Positions 47,054 to 60,050 of a stretch of 64,000 nucleotides of DNA are shown here, one piece after another. The position numbers and the translations under genes are program-made. Source of the stretch: Liolophura sinensis (Eukaryota > Mollusca > Polyplacophora > Chitonida > Chitonidae); NCBI RefSeq assembly GCF_032854445.1, contig NC_088307.1, positions 15,328,017-15,392,016 of the forward strand. The letters are read 5' to 3'. The notes beneath the pieces were generated by a model. That model had not been told where the DNA came from, made no database searches, and was given only the letters and a program-made list of their open reading frames with translations. The stretch's first letter is position 1; each line of letters begins with the position of its first letter.

Positions 47054-47129
47054 GGCTATCTTGTCACCCCAACCCCTGTAGAAACGGAGCTAACTGCGTC
47101 ACACCACAAAGGGGCGAAAGCTACTGCAA
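47054..47129 (+). CDS. Exon 2 of an EGF-domain protein: first part of an EGF-like domain
   Basis: After the acceptor 'tttatcttaacag' the exon reads Gly (completed from exon 1) then LSCHPNPCRNGANCVTPQRG and ESYCK, ending AA|GTGAGT. The spacing C-x4-C-x5-C-x9-C, with PNPC, NG and a Tyr before the fourth Cys, is the classic start of an EGF-like domain. Cys 5 and 6 with the Gly-Phe/Tyr turn must come from the next exon. The exon is phase 1 in and phase 2 out, so the domain is split just after Cys 4. A signal peptide followed at once by such an EGF is seen in EDIL3/lactadherin-type proteins and many other extracellular proteins. I cannot choose between them. Confidence 0.8.
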
Positions 47130-50100
47130 GTGAGTATCAACAAAAGTTTCAATTTTGTGCGGAGAAGTTTGTTTTGTTTTCTTATAATTTCACATAACTC
47201 TTGTTGCTTATAATTTCACGGAACTTTTTAGCACTATGGACAAAGTTGGATAGTTGTATTGAGTCACACAAGTGTCCTTGAGAACGTGATGCATATAATG
47301 GCAGATCATTTTTCTGCCTAATTAAATCTGCCTCGATTATTTCCAAATGGGTTCCCAGTGACAAGTCACAAAATTGTACCCTTGAGTGTGTGTGTGTGTA
47401 GTTAAAGGAACATTGTACAAAGTTCACAAAGCTAACTCTGTATGAGAATAACTGAAAAGCCAGGTTGTTTTGAAACGGTGAAGTTCCATAAATGTCAGAA
47501 GAAAAATTGCCCTGTACCACAAGTTGACAATGTTTCTGTGTCAGCTGCCATGTTATGATCACAGTTCAAAAGCTCGCTATGATTACATGGACCAATCCTG
47601 GGGACTGGAAATGGCAACGAAGCCAGTCAGACATTTTGTCACTGGTGGCAACGTACGTTATGCACATACCTGTCAAGTAGGCATGTGCAGAAATGTGTCA
47701 CGGCTCAAATGGGGCTGTTGTTTATCACAGGTAAATTGGGTACATCCAGGGGGCGTGAGGCCTGATAATGATTCCCCCCTCCTCCCCCTCCCCCACAAAA
47801 AAAACACCTCACATGTCACCTGCCCACTTAATTGATCTTCCTATGACTCTGCTTACATGTTTGTGTTTTACATTCCTTTGTAAACTTGATAAGCTTTAGA
47901 AATTGAGTTATTTCCTACCACACCTGAGAACAGTGTCAAGTCCGCATGCATGCAGATGTAGGTCGGATTCAGCCACAGCTAGCTGTTCAGTGATGTCAGA
48001 ATTTAGCTAAAAATTGAAGAAGACATTATTTTAATGTTACATTGACGTCCAGTTGACTTGTAAAATTGAATTTCAATTAACAGTAAACGTCAGAAACAAA
48101 ACTGCAAGTTTACAACCAATTATTCCTACTTATTCTTTCTCATTTAAATACGTGTAACTCTTAAAGTATCTGTTACATGTGGGTAATGTTTTTATTAATT
48201 AAATTATGAAGTTTGTTATCAATTAGTATGGTTATTCTAATGCAGCCCACATTCATAACTAAGCTATGTGTTTTCTTGTGCATTATAATTATGATCTATT
48301 CCTGACTTAGGAGTTTATTTTAAGGCTGGCATAATTTAGACTTTCTGACCCAAATCTCTAAGTGCATATATCTGCTCTGTCGTGGATGATCTTTTTTTGT
48401 CAACTGCCCATTGTTGTAACTGTGTATAAAAACTGACAGCGGCTGTGATTAATTGTGGTCCAGGGTAAATAACAGGCAGTTTGTCTGGGTATCACATCAT
48501 ATGTGTGCTGTACATAACAGTTGTTAGACCCTCTGCTTTACTGGGGTACAACTCATTCAAGTAAATGACTATAGTCTGTTTCACACCAAGAGGTTGGGTA
48601 CTGTTTTCAGGTTAGTACTGGAAACAAGTCGCGTCAACAATTTTTGTTTCCAGATTAAATATGAGCTCTTAGCTCACTGCACCAGTGAATTTGCCTCAAA
48701 CGTTGAACTCCATGATTTCCCCCAACGTTTTCTTTGTGTTAAATCTTTTTTCCATAACACTTATGCATAGCACTTGTAGAGTTAATCAGGGGTTAACAAG
48801 GCTCCACTAACATTGTTAAATATCATAGTTCTGGATTCTAATGCGCTTATATTTATGGTACATCTAGTCCATAACAGATATATGTTCATGCGTCAGGTCG
48901 TACTAGTAATTTCACAGCTTATTAATCATATTAAGGATTAGCATTGTTGATGGCCATTTAAGGCTTCACATGGTCAATATTTAAGCTTGCATTCATATTA
49001 ATCAACACATAGTTAATTAATATTGCATATACATGTTTGGCTATATATTGCCAATAATCTGTGAACTATTGCAGAATTACTGTGTTAACAAGTAACAATG
49101 TTTTGTTTTGTTCTGTTTTTTTTTCATTTTTCAAAATTTTACTCTTAAATTTAGCTGGGAATTGTTAATTTCATCAAAATAGCATGAGCTGGATTGACAG
49201 AGATGAAGTGTTAAGAATGTCACGTTGATATCCTTGGCTGCCTGCATTGTGTAATTTTGGTGAGAATTATTTGTCAAAGATTTGGCTGTTACATTTTGGC
49301 TGGTTGAGTCTGTGGGAATTTGCACGTGAAGAGTCCAGACCAATGGCTACACACCTGTACCAGTGGTGTGGCTGACCAGGAGAGGATACCCATTGTTACA
49401 TCAGCTGCCTGTAATATGGATGCTGTAATTAACTGGCTCCATGCCCTCAGGCTTGGTTTCACCAGTTATGACAACTACCCAGAATTTGACCCTTGGTTTT
49501 AACTTTCCCACCCTCCAGTCAGCTATAAAGGTGTCAAGAAACAGACAATGGACTTTTAAGATTGCTTCACGAAACCCCCAAATTTCCAGACCCAATTTGA
49601 GACAAGTAATTATATAACATGTGACGGTTGGTTTGCGAGGTGAGAAATTGGACAAAAATACACCTTTGATCTTTCTACAGAAATATTTCTAACTGGTCTT
49701 CCAATTGAGCTAAGTTTACCTGACCCAGCCCATTCCCTTTGTGCCTCTTTCAGAATTTGTCACTAGACTTGTTAGTGGAATATTTGTAGAATAAAAACTT
49801 TGCTGTTACCCTGGCCCTGTCAACTCTGGTACACAGGTCGCCACCTTGCCTTCCTGTACAATGCGAAAAACTTTAGGTGACAGACGAACGGGAATTATTC
49901 ATTTTGACAACTGCCTGCTTACAACTACAGCTGTAGTTGTGGATCATCATGAGGGATTTAAACTTTTAACTACGGTATTTTGGGGTTGTAAAATAAACAA
50001 AATGTTTCATAGTCCTTAAGGCTTCAATCATTTTTCATTTTCCTGCACATGTAGTTAAGTTTTTTGATTGGTACAGAGATAATCTCCTTGTGTATGTTTG

Positions 50101-50202
50101 TTGTAGAACTCTTCAAACTGATATATAACGCTTATGTGTATTCAATCTACCACCCAAAATTCTCATGCCCAAATTTGTGCTAAGCATGCAGTTCATGGTA
50201 GT
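47130..50202 (+). other. Presumed intron of the EGF-domain gene, no further exon seen
   Basis: AT-rich, no recognised repeats or exons. A search by eye for an exon opening with the remaining EGF half (Cys, then a Gly-Phe/Tyr turn, then Cys) found none. Confidence 0.4.
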
Positions 50203-50215
50203 TCAGTCATTTATT

Positions 50216-50471
50216 TATTTGATTGGTGTTTTATGCCGTACTCAAGAATATTTCACTTATACGACGGCGGCCAGCATTATGGTGGGTGAGAACCAGGCAG
50301 AGCCCGGGGGAAACCCACAACCACCCGCAGGTTGCTGGCAGACCTTCCCACGTATGGCCGGAGATTAAGCCAGCATGAGCTGGACTTGAACTCACAGCGA
50401 CCACATTGGTGATAGACTCCTGGGTCATTGCGCTGCGCTAGCGCGCTAACCAACTGAACCACGGAGGCGCC
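50216..50471 (-). mobile_element. SINE family A, full-length, with 13-bp target-site duplication
   Basis: Complete reverse-strand copy from the tail ('gattggtgttttatgccgta') to the head ('ggttcagttggttagcgcgc' on the minus strand), with B-box-like 'gagttcaagtccagctcatg'. Flanks tcagtcatttatt (50203-50215) and tcaatcatttatt (50472-50484) match in 12 of 13 bases. The head is longer than in the 33817 copy because it keeps 'gcgctagcgcag'. It lies in the presumed intron of the EGF-domain gene. Confidence 0.95.
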
Positions 50472-50484
50472 TCAATCATTTATT

Positions 50485-53400
50485 GCCACAGCATATGTAC
50501 ATGTTTGTTATTAGCAGAGCTGATTGTACATAAATTGCATATTCATGTGATGGCTTGTCAGATGTCTCTTGTAGAATATCACGTGAAAGCTTTGCATGCC
50601 TGCTTTTTAATCCGAGAAGCTCTTGTAGAATTAATAATGTAAGATTTTGCTTGTACATGTAGTTAATGCTTGTTTATGACTCTTGTACCTATCAGTAATT
50701 AAGGATCTATAATTAAAGAAGACAAAATGTGGAAACTAATCGGGCTTCATAAAAAATGCATGGAAATCTGCGATGTTAAAACAGCCATATGTGATGCCTG
50801 TGTCAGAGTGGCTCAGGTATAAATCTGTACCTTTCGCTAAGATTGCTTCACAAATCTGAACACAGTATAATGTTGTTCACTCAGTCAGTCTTCTTAAACT
50901 GTGTCTTTTTAATGCATGTTAAAGTAAAGCAGAAAGGTGACACACATGGAACTCACTTCAGATTAATGCTTAAAGTTTTGTTAGAAAATTAATGTATGTA
51001 TGTATGTATATCATACACTGTTGGCTTTTTTTTTTAAATTTGTATCTTCATGTACACCTATATACTATTTTCAGTTTTTAATGTAACGTGAAAAGAACAT
51101 ATATTTGCACATATATACATATTTCTGTTCAAATTGAAAGTCTGAACTAGCTTATGGCAAGCCTACATGTACTACTGTACATACGTTCTTTGTGCCCCGA
51201 AGTTCTGCTATTTTCCAGGTGAGAAGTTCTCTACTGGTCGGATGTTTTACACATAGCTACACGTAGTGGTGATTTGACTTTTTTTCTGCGAGTCCCATAT
51301 CTGATAGATGTGCATGTAGAATACAGATAGCTGCTGTTACTATTTTGCCCCTGTGGATAAAGACTGCGGTAAAACGATGGGTAGGCTATAGCCTCACCAC
51401 TTCCTGCTCTATTTTACAAGCGGGTGGGAATGCTTAGTGATGCGAGAGAGTTCACATGGAAAGGCAAATCACTGTGCTTCCACGACTGCTAGGCCACAGA
51501 GCCAATCTATATTCATATCACTAGAAAATTTTTTTTTCTTTTTATGGGGTAAACCATCTGCAGGATTTCAGTTTTGTATGGTAGTGTTGTTGAAGGAATG
51601 TTGAAATTAAGGACGTTGAAGTCAAATTAACATTAATATTTCTGTGTAAATTTATCAACAAATTCATTGCTTTAAATTGCATGTTTTTCCTTACTTCGGA
51701 TAAGCCTGAAACTGATCGTGTTGTTTTACAATTTGTGGAGGACGCTGGATAAATTCATGGACTATGTGATGCAAATTATTGCAAAATAGCGAGGTGAAAG
51801 TTTAATCGATGTGTTTCAGATTGTCATCTTTATAAGCCTGTAGGGTAAGAACGCATAGAGCACAAATGTATACATACATGGCGCTAAGCACAAAGACAAA
51901 GGAACTGTCGCCAGTTAGCAGTAGACATGGAGATTTATCTCCTCCATATCATACAGGCTGTCATCAGATGTTAAAATAGATTCAGCACAATTACAGTCCT
52001 CGGCAGTTACTTTTTGTAGGTAATTACCTTGCATTTCCTAACGAGCCTCCGAACATAATAACGTCTTTTTGCAAATGGGGAAATTGAGAACAAAGACGAC
52101 ACAACATAGGCTTAGAGGCAGTAATTTACACATGATCTACCTTTCTGCAGTGTTTAATTGTATGGTACTAATACTACCTGTTTACATGTCGTTTATGATG
52201 TTCGTTTCGTATTAATACATGTACTGCCACACATGGTCATGTGGCTTTACCCCACGTTTGTTTTTGTGTCATTTCAAAGATTGTTGGTTGTCTGTCTTCT
52301 GGCCTTCTCACCATTACTTTTTCCTTCAGCACTGTGTCTGTGGTTGTCATTATTTTTCTCATTTTAGTTAGTAAGTTATAAAAAATAAGTTTTTTAAGAC
52401 ATGTCAGTGAGGGGACATTTGGTTTAAAACTGGAATTGTGCTTTCTCCAAGAAACCAAAAACAACTAAAAGGATCAAGTTAAATCAGAAAAAAACTGTTA
52501 AGGGTTTTTAAGAGGCTTGGTTCTTTAGTTGTGGATGTTAGCGGATATTTGCTAGTGTTCAAAGCTTCTTGCAGAGCAACATGCCATAAACTAAAACTGA
52601 AATGTACCTAAAATGTCTTCAAATATTCTCTATCTACACTTAATTCTAATTACACATGCATGCATTTGTGCCAAAGATCATACATAATGTGTGCACAATT
52701 ACCCATACTTTGGCACAAGGGTGTCTCCTGTTTTACTTATCTCTCTCGTGTTAATTTCATCAGAATCAATGGCTAAATCTATGGTAATATGTGTTTTGAG
52801 GAACTGTGTACCAGTCTGATGTTCAGGACAGTAGTACAAGTACCCTGGCTACCCAGCTGGCCCCATTCTTACCCAGGCTTCTAGCCACGAATACATCAGC
52901 GTTCAGCGAAGTTTCCGCATAGTTTGGCCACTGGCCAGAGAGGGTCAAAAGAATTTGTGATGTGAATGTTTAGCTAGCTGGGGAGTCTGCCTTACCTTTA
53001 CTGTGGAACTTGAGTTTACGCCTTGGCTATACAGGACTCAGTGGTCAAGGAAAGTAGAGAGGCGGATTTTCGGCAGAATGTGTAGGGCATTAGTATCTCA
53101 ACCCCAAAAGCCTGACAGACTTAAAATGGAAAGAAAGGTTTTATTCTCATGTTTGACACCTGTGCGGCTTCAACTACCTGTTGTTGTAGTCTGACTCTTT
53201 AAAATACAGATCCCATTTCCATTTGGCGCTGTTCTGTTCAGCATTTACATGGCACAGAAGTTATGTGTTTGATCATCTAAGAATGGATATAGGTAATGCT
53301 GGGCCTTTAAAAAACTAGAGAGGGCCACTTGAAATTCTTGCTGATGCAGATAAATTCAAGATTACGTTTATATACAGATGCATATAAATGCTTGAACACA

Positions 53401-56400
53401 CATGTAAGGAATAAAATTAGAACTGTTTGCAAAATTTTGGGACGCCCATTCGATTATAAAGATATCACCATGCATTGTGGAGAAAGTAGGTTGAAGACGA
53501 AGACAATTCAGGATTCTGGATTTAAATGCAAAAAGCTGAAAAGGACTATCTGTCACATTCAGCATATTGAGTGTATATGCTGTTGATTAAAAGCAAGAAG
53601 TGATAATAAATGTGGAAGGTGTATGTAACCTGTTTGAAGAAAAGACATTCAGAATGAGGGCAAAACTGCAAATATCTACATAGATATGTTATGTTAATGA
53701 GGTTTAGTTTGCACTGGGTGACCAAGTTGAATAGTCCAGGTTTACCTGTGTTTAAGTCGGGATTGATCTGAAGGGGCTACAATAGGGTGTCAAGTGCCTT
53801 TGTCCCATAGCAATGCTGTACCTGTAGCCAGTGTGGGCAGCCCCAGGTTTTGGGTCCCTGTTCTCTGGTTGTGTGTGATGAAGAGTAGGGTTAGCCCAGG
53901 ATTGTGTGGGATAGGAAAGCTATCTAAACACACATCTGTCATACACAGGATGTTTGGGGAAGCAGGTTACAGACACAAACTGGGGGAAATTATGCGCTAA
54001 GTAGAAACAATGTGGCCGATTTGATCAACAGTGTAGAGTGTAACATAGCCTAAAAGTGACCTGAATACACTGTATATAATAATGTTTGCCAAAATTATAC
54101 AGTACAATAATTCAGATATGTTCCATCACTTTTCTCGCTTAAGTAAGGAGGTTTTGTTGTGTATGAAGTTACAAGATGAATCAAAATTTCCAGCAAGGAT
54201 CCTTCATTATCACACTTCCTAATACCTGTATGAGCTACGTGTATTTTGTTCCATCTGACACCTACTTTTAATGTTTTAAAACAATACTATCAGGTTTTAC
54301 AAAAAATAGGATATGGCCCATTAAAAAGTTTGTTTACATAAAATATGATAGTGCTCATGAAAGTTGAAAACTTAAGAGGCCCACATAGTACAATGACCAG
54401 AAGTTATATGGTTATCAGTAACATATAGAACATTTTAAAAATTCTACTGTGCAAAACTCTGTTACATGTACATAGATGTATTGGTTATCGTTTGCAAAGA
54501 GCGGAAACTTCTGACAACTTCAAATCCAAAGTATGCACTTTTAAAGGTGAAACTGTATGTACGTGTATTCTGGTCTGACATTTGTAAACAAGGAAACATT
54601 ACTGTTATGTTGTGACATTGGTGACAAGCTTTGAATAGCGTTGACAACAAACAATATGGTGTCAGAAGTTATTATGTGTAGATTATTGTATGATACACCT
54701 AGTTTAGCTAGGCAACAATTATTGGCAGCATTTTACATTATGTTACACATCATTAATAGTGGTGATCACAAGTCTGAATTTGTGGACATAATAGTGCTAA
54801 GTAGTGATGTACAATTGCCCATGGGAGATCATTTCTGCATTTTGTAATTAATTATACCCAGTAATTCAGCTTTCATGAGTGGTTTGTGTCATAAGAAAGT
54901 GGAATTAATTGTTCAAAGTATTTTACAGGATATTAAATTATAATGATCACATTGCTGGTTAACACTGACATGCTAGTGATTGAAATTACCTTTCTGAAAG
55001 TAGAAATTAGGAAGTTTCTCATTGGTTTCTCCTCCTTCAAGGCAGATGTACATGTACATGTATGTTTAGCCTGAAGAGCAAATAACCCTTTACACAGGTG
55101 TTTTAGCCTGTAGAGTGGATAACTCTTTACACAGGTCTTTTAGCCTGTAGAGTGGATGACTCTTTACACAGGTATCGCTAGCCCAGTAACTGTATGATAA
55201 TTACATAATGTACCCCACCCCTCAGTTCTGGCACAGAGAAGGTGCCCGCCTCTTTTACCCAATCTTGTACTGCACCCCCAAGTCTTGATTGGATAGAATC
55301 TTTATTTGATTACCGGTACATGTAACGTCATCGCATATGACTATAATGTAGTCACATAAACGCATGTCACCTACAATCTCATAGTGTCTCCCACTGGATG
55401 TGTATTGTGATTTTCATGTAACTGAATCCTTTGTGTGGAGGATGTGCTGTTTGTAAGGTACATGGGTGTGTGGGTACAACTGCGAATCACTTCCCGTCTT
55501 TGTTGTACAAGTAGTCCGACAGCCGGATCATATCCTGGATGTACACTCCTGACTCACCAGCTCTACTGCTTTACCTACCTGACCTTTGTTTAAAATTCTT
55601 CACCTTTTCTCTGGTGAAGTGACGAGATACTGTGCAGTTAATACTTGATCACTCTGAAGAAAACACTTTCGTGAAACTCTCCAAATACACCAGTTTTATA
55701 TTCTCCAGTCCGAAATATGCAGTATAGGCAAGAGGGTGTTACCAAGGTAATGGTTCTGCTTTTGAATAAAGTAGCAGTGTGTTTTGAGTGAAAATTACAA
55801 AATATGAAGACCATCAAAGAACTGAGTGTAATGTACCCTTTGGTGAGGGGAACACTGAGAATATCATAAAAACATGACCGTTGCTTATATCATGTAGATG
55901 GCACATGACACATTCGATTTTTTATCACTTGTCCTTGTTAAGAAACACAAGGTCTTAGGTGTTATTATTTTCCTTTGACTAGAGATACCTGTGGTTGTAA
56001 GATAGATGTGTTGTTATATGTGTATTTATCTCAAGGCAGAGCGTTTCAAAATAGATGAAAAAATTTAAGTTAACATATAGAGGTTATGTGAAGTGTTCGT
56101 GAGAATCCGTGTAGTTGTTTTTCATATTTAAGGCTTCGTCCAGGAATAATGTTTTCTGTACTATTGGATATGTACATGTAGACTTTTGTGTAGGTATGTG
56201 ATTCCAGCTTAGTTGCAGGTCAAAAAAACTCCAATAACTTTGGTAATAAAGACACTGGCTATGTTGGGAATGGCTTAGGTGTCAGTGAACATGTCTGTAG
56301 GGCTTGAAGAGCACTTGTTGTCATGTAAATACATGTTTTTCATTTCCACCCGACTCAGATATGAGTTAATAAAACTCCTTTTTATGCTGAACTGTAGAAG

Positions 56401-57886
56401 GATTAAGGTCCTAGAAATATTAGAACTGAATGGTGGATCAATGTTTAGGACTGAGATATGGTACTATTGAGGCACTACATGTTTGTAGGTATTGCAATAG
56501 GGTACCAGGGTTGCTTTTTGTTGCCTAAGCCTGTGTTGGGGGCAAGGTGAATAACGGCTGACAAAAGAGTAAGAGTTCAGTGAAATCAGACAGGTGACAG
56601 GCTGAGTCCCTTTACCTCTGCACACCCCCAACCCCGCCCCCCACTCTTTCCACCCCACCCCTCCCGCCCCCATCAGAGACCAGTTCTCAGCTTGATCTCC
56701 TCACCCCTAGTCATTCAGTGGCAGCCATGCATTCAAAGTGGAAAGAATTGCGAATGAAAAGCCTGTGCATGATCGCTCAGCTGACTCGCTGTTATGAACA
56801 TTTACCTTAATCTTTAAAAAAAAAAAAATATTTTTTTAAAACAGTATATAGGAAGATGTTTCAAGCAAAACAAAATTTCACCTTTTATTTTCACTGCCAT
56901 TCTCCTCATAGTGTAGAACTGTACATCTACATTGGCATCAACATGTATGCTTTTTATAATTTGGTCCTTTTTTTTTTAGCTTTTCACATGATTGATTTCA
57001 TTCTATACATAACCCTTATCAGTAGCACATTTACAGCACATACGTTCCTAGCCAGTGAACTTTTTGCAGACATATTTTCATGATCATCACGCTTTTCAAA
57101 TGAGCGTAGACTACAGATGTCAGGCGACACAAAGTAACGGCTTTACAGCACACTTGCGTAGCATGTAATTACCAGTCTCGTTAATATGTAAATACACTGA
57201 CAGGTGGGAAGTGGGGATAAATCAGAAAACCCGAATGATAATGTTTCAATAAATTTTCCTGCTACAGCCGTGTGTAATTTAAAAATCTGTCCCGTTTTAA
57301 TTGATATTTTAATTTTGAAAAATTACCAACACGTGTGCCCTAACTTGTGCAGCCAACAAATCCTTTGTGCTTACTTCTTTTCTGTAAAAAAAAAAACTGT
57401 GTATATGGCATTCATAGGTAGTATTGAAGTAAATTGAGAATGAACAAAAGTAAATTTATGTTCACGCATACATATTTTTGAATGGTTTAATATAAATGGA
57501 ATGGTGTCTTCCACAGTTGTCCACCTGTTTAAAAAAAAACTTTTGGGTTACAGTAGTACAATGTAAGCAACAGATTATGAAAGACTAAAGCTGTAGAGTA
57601 AAACCAGAGCAGTGAGGGCAATGTGATAGTTGGCAAATGGTCATACCTAACCAGTGAAGTCTCTTGTCAGTTTACCGCAGTTAAAAAGCCTACAATTTAT
57701 TGAGATTGGTAACTGGAATCGGATACTGTCAGTTTTACCTCGTGTGGTAATTCCTGTCCAAATCAGGCATGTTTAGGCCCATAATTCTTCAACCTTTTCA
57801 CATGTTTGAAGGGTTTTTATTGAAGCAAATTCTGATGGGCATTATTTTGTGTTGACTGATAAAAAGTATTCTTTTTTGTGATGCCC
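50485..57886 (+). other. Presumed intron continuation, no exon seen
   Basis: Gene-like signals were not recognised. C-rich stretch at about 56625-56670, poly-A/T near 56815. Open frames of up to 85 codons appear random. Apart from the small tandem repeat at 55064, I see no repeat family here. Confidence 0.4.
55064..55172. repeat. Three-copy tandem repeat, 37-bp unit
   Basis: Three units each with 'tttagcctgtagagtggata' and 'ctctttacacaggt'. The first unit is the most diverged ('ctgaagagcaaataac'). Confidence 0.88.
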
Positions 57887-58000
57887 TGAAATTGGCCAAT
57901 CCAACCAATGTAGTTTTGTCTGCAAAATCAGATTAAAAATATGCATAAATTGCACTGAAAGTTGCTCTTTCATATGCAGATAGGTTGAGGAATTAGAGGA
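57887..58000 (+). repeat. Dispersed repeat X, copy 2
   Basis: Inverted relative to 22634-22749. Shares 'attggccaatccaaccaatg', 'aaattgcactgaaagttgct' and 'gttgaggaattag' in the corresponding order. No terminal repeats, tRNA-like head or tail identified, so the class is unknown. Confidence 0.8.
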
Positions 58001-59599
58001 GCAGAAGAAAGAGGAACAGAAAGAAAAGCTGTGAAGCCAGTCATTTGTGGTTATCTGGCTAAGTAAACAAAATTGCCCTTATGAAAGGGTTGGTTCTTCA
58101 GCACAGCTTTAGCAGCCTAAATCTCTCTCCCCTCTTGCATGTGTATGTATCTAAACCTACAATGTACATATGGAGGAAATTCCTACCCTACATGTAGCTG
58201 AGGAGTGATAACCTATGAGAATCGCCTCAACCCTTGTAAATGACTGTGTAATTAAGCAAGCTATCTATCTGATTATTGTCCAAACTGAGCTAACCGGTTC
58301 AGAAGAGTGCAGGTAACTTTTAGGTCAGAGGTTCTAGACTCTTCACTTCAGTAACCATGTGTGAACTCATGGTGGTAGAATTCTCTGAGAACTTCATTCT
58401 GCTACCTTTTATGTGTTGTTTCTGGAGTTTTTGAATTACTACCTTGTAAGGTTCCATGTCAGTGTTGAATTAATGAGTGGTAATTCCCTATCAAATGCAT
58501 TTTTTCCTCAGCTTTATTGATTGAATTGTTTCTGTATCAAAATTACTCAAATCACTTACATGTAAAAAAGGTGTATAGTTTTGTGGCCAGACCACACACC
58601 TACAAGGATAATCTGATAAACCTGATTGCCATTAATAAAATTTGCATGTTAAACCTTGACACAGGTGCCTCATGCATATTCTAAATCTGTATAAACACAT
58701 ATATTTCATTATTACAGGAAGAATTCATTATGGCACTGAATTTTTAAGACTTGGTTGCCATGGGTACTAATGTTCGAACATTAAAAAACAAAATGTCTAA
58801 TTTGAAGGCTGTGTTTTGGACTGTACAGTGCTTACAGTGTGAGTAGTATGTCAAACTGGTATTCAGTGCACCAAGTTGCTCAGCTTTTTGTGAGCAAACC
58901 CCACCTTAGCCATAGGGCATGGCGTAAGCATATGTCAGAAGTTAAATGTCGTCTACGAGGCATCATGTGGAGACAAACTTCCGCCATGGCAGGAAAGAAC
59001 AGATACATGGCAACGGAAATGGTCCTGGTGTTGGCTGAGATGGTTGGAGCGTTTTTCCCAATTTTCTGCCGGATTGACTGCCACTGAGGATATCTGCTGA
59101 TACGTTCAACATCGTTGAATCTGCGACATAATTGTCCGTGAGAGTCTAACATGTCGGTATTGATTCGTGGAGAAACTTTTAATGGCTCCAGGGGCATTGA
59201 TTAACCAATCAGTTTACTGTGTTTCTAGAGCCTTAGGGTTTGTTAACCAATGAAGATTAGGCTCTTTGTGGGAACCAGAAACTGGATAGACCATTCAAAG
59301 CAATTGTCTTAACCATACATGTGGTCACAGTGGATTTGTTGTTGTTGTATTTTTTTTATTTTTTTTTATTTTATGAAGCAGAGCTTGGTAATTTCAGACT
59401 TCTGAAGTTGTGTGCGTAACCCTGTACTAGAATGTTAAAGGAAAATTATTTTTGTGGCTGGCAAGATATATTTTAATCCGTGTGTATAGAATAAATATTG
59501 CATGATGAACATGTTTTTTTTTTGTGTGTAATGGTGAAAAATGGAACCGCTCTGGATGTCTTTATAAACTTAATATCCTCTAATAGAATGCCTGAATTA
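58001..59599 (+). other. Presumed intron, no exon seen
   Basis: No gene recognised. Antisense-overlapping frames at 58839-59087 (plus) and 58880-59197 (minus) are both open in a somewhat GC-richer patch, but neither looks like a known protein. It might be a decayed repeat. Confidence 0.4.
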
Positions 59600-60050
59600 T
59601 TATACCCCCCTCAGTGAAGTGATTGGGGGCGCATGTACTGGAATCACTCTGTCTGTCTGACTGTAGAGACGATTTTGTCATCTGATCTTGGACATGCTTA
59701 AGTTTAATCGCAGATGGGTAATTACATGTATTTTCAGAATTACGACCATTTAGGACTTTGCATGAAACATTTGCTGTCCGTGTATTCAGATTTGTCCGTG
59801 CATCGCCTTCCAAATTACTGCGCCAATTTTGATGAAACTTGCCATACATACAATATGCTTATCATCTGAGCGTGTGCGTGCTTAATGGCAATCGGGTAGT
59901 TATTTCCATACATGTAATTGCCTTCTTTTGGAATTTCCATATATTCAGATTTTGTGCTGAATTATTTTTTATCTCATACATCCTGCCTATAATGTAAACT
60001 TTAGTGTGCTTAAGTTTAACTATAATTGGGTAATGGCTCGCCATGAAACA
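59600..60050. repeat. Dispersed repeat with internal diverged units
   Basis: It begins 'tatacccccctcagtgaagt' and 'cactctgtctgtctgactgt', a block I associate with common repeats in marine invertebrate genomes. Inside, a phrase like 'gcttaagtttaatcgcagat' followed by 'gggtaatta' occurs three times in diverged form (about 59695, 59878 and 60007). The class is uncertain. Confidence 0.55.

Noticed and set aside
58839-59197. Opposed open frames of 82 and 105 codons
   Set aside because: Both strands are open over the same patch, neither matches a known family, and no splice signals support them.
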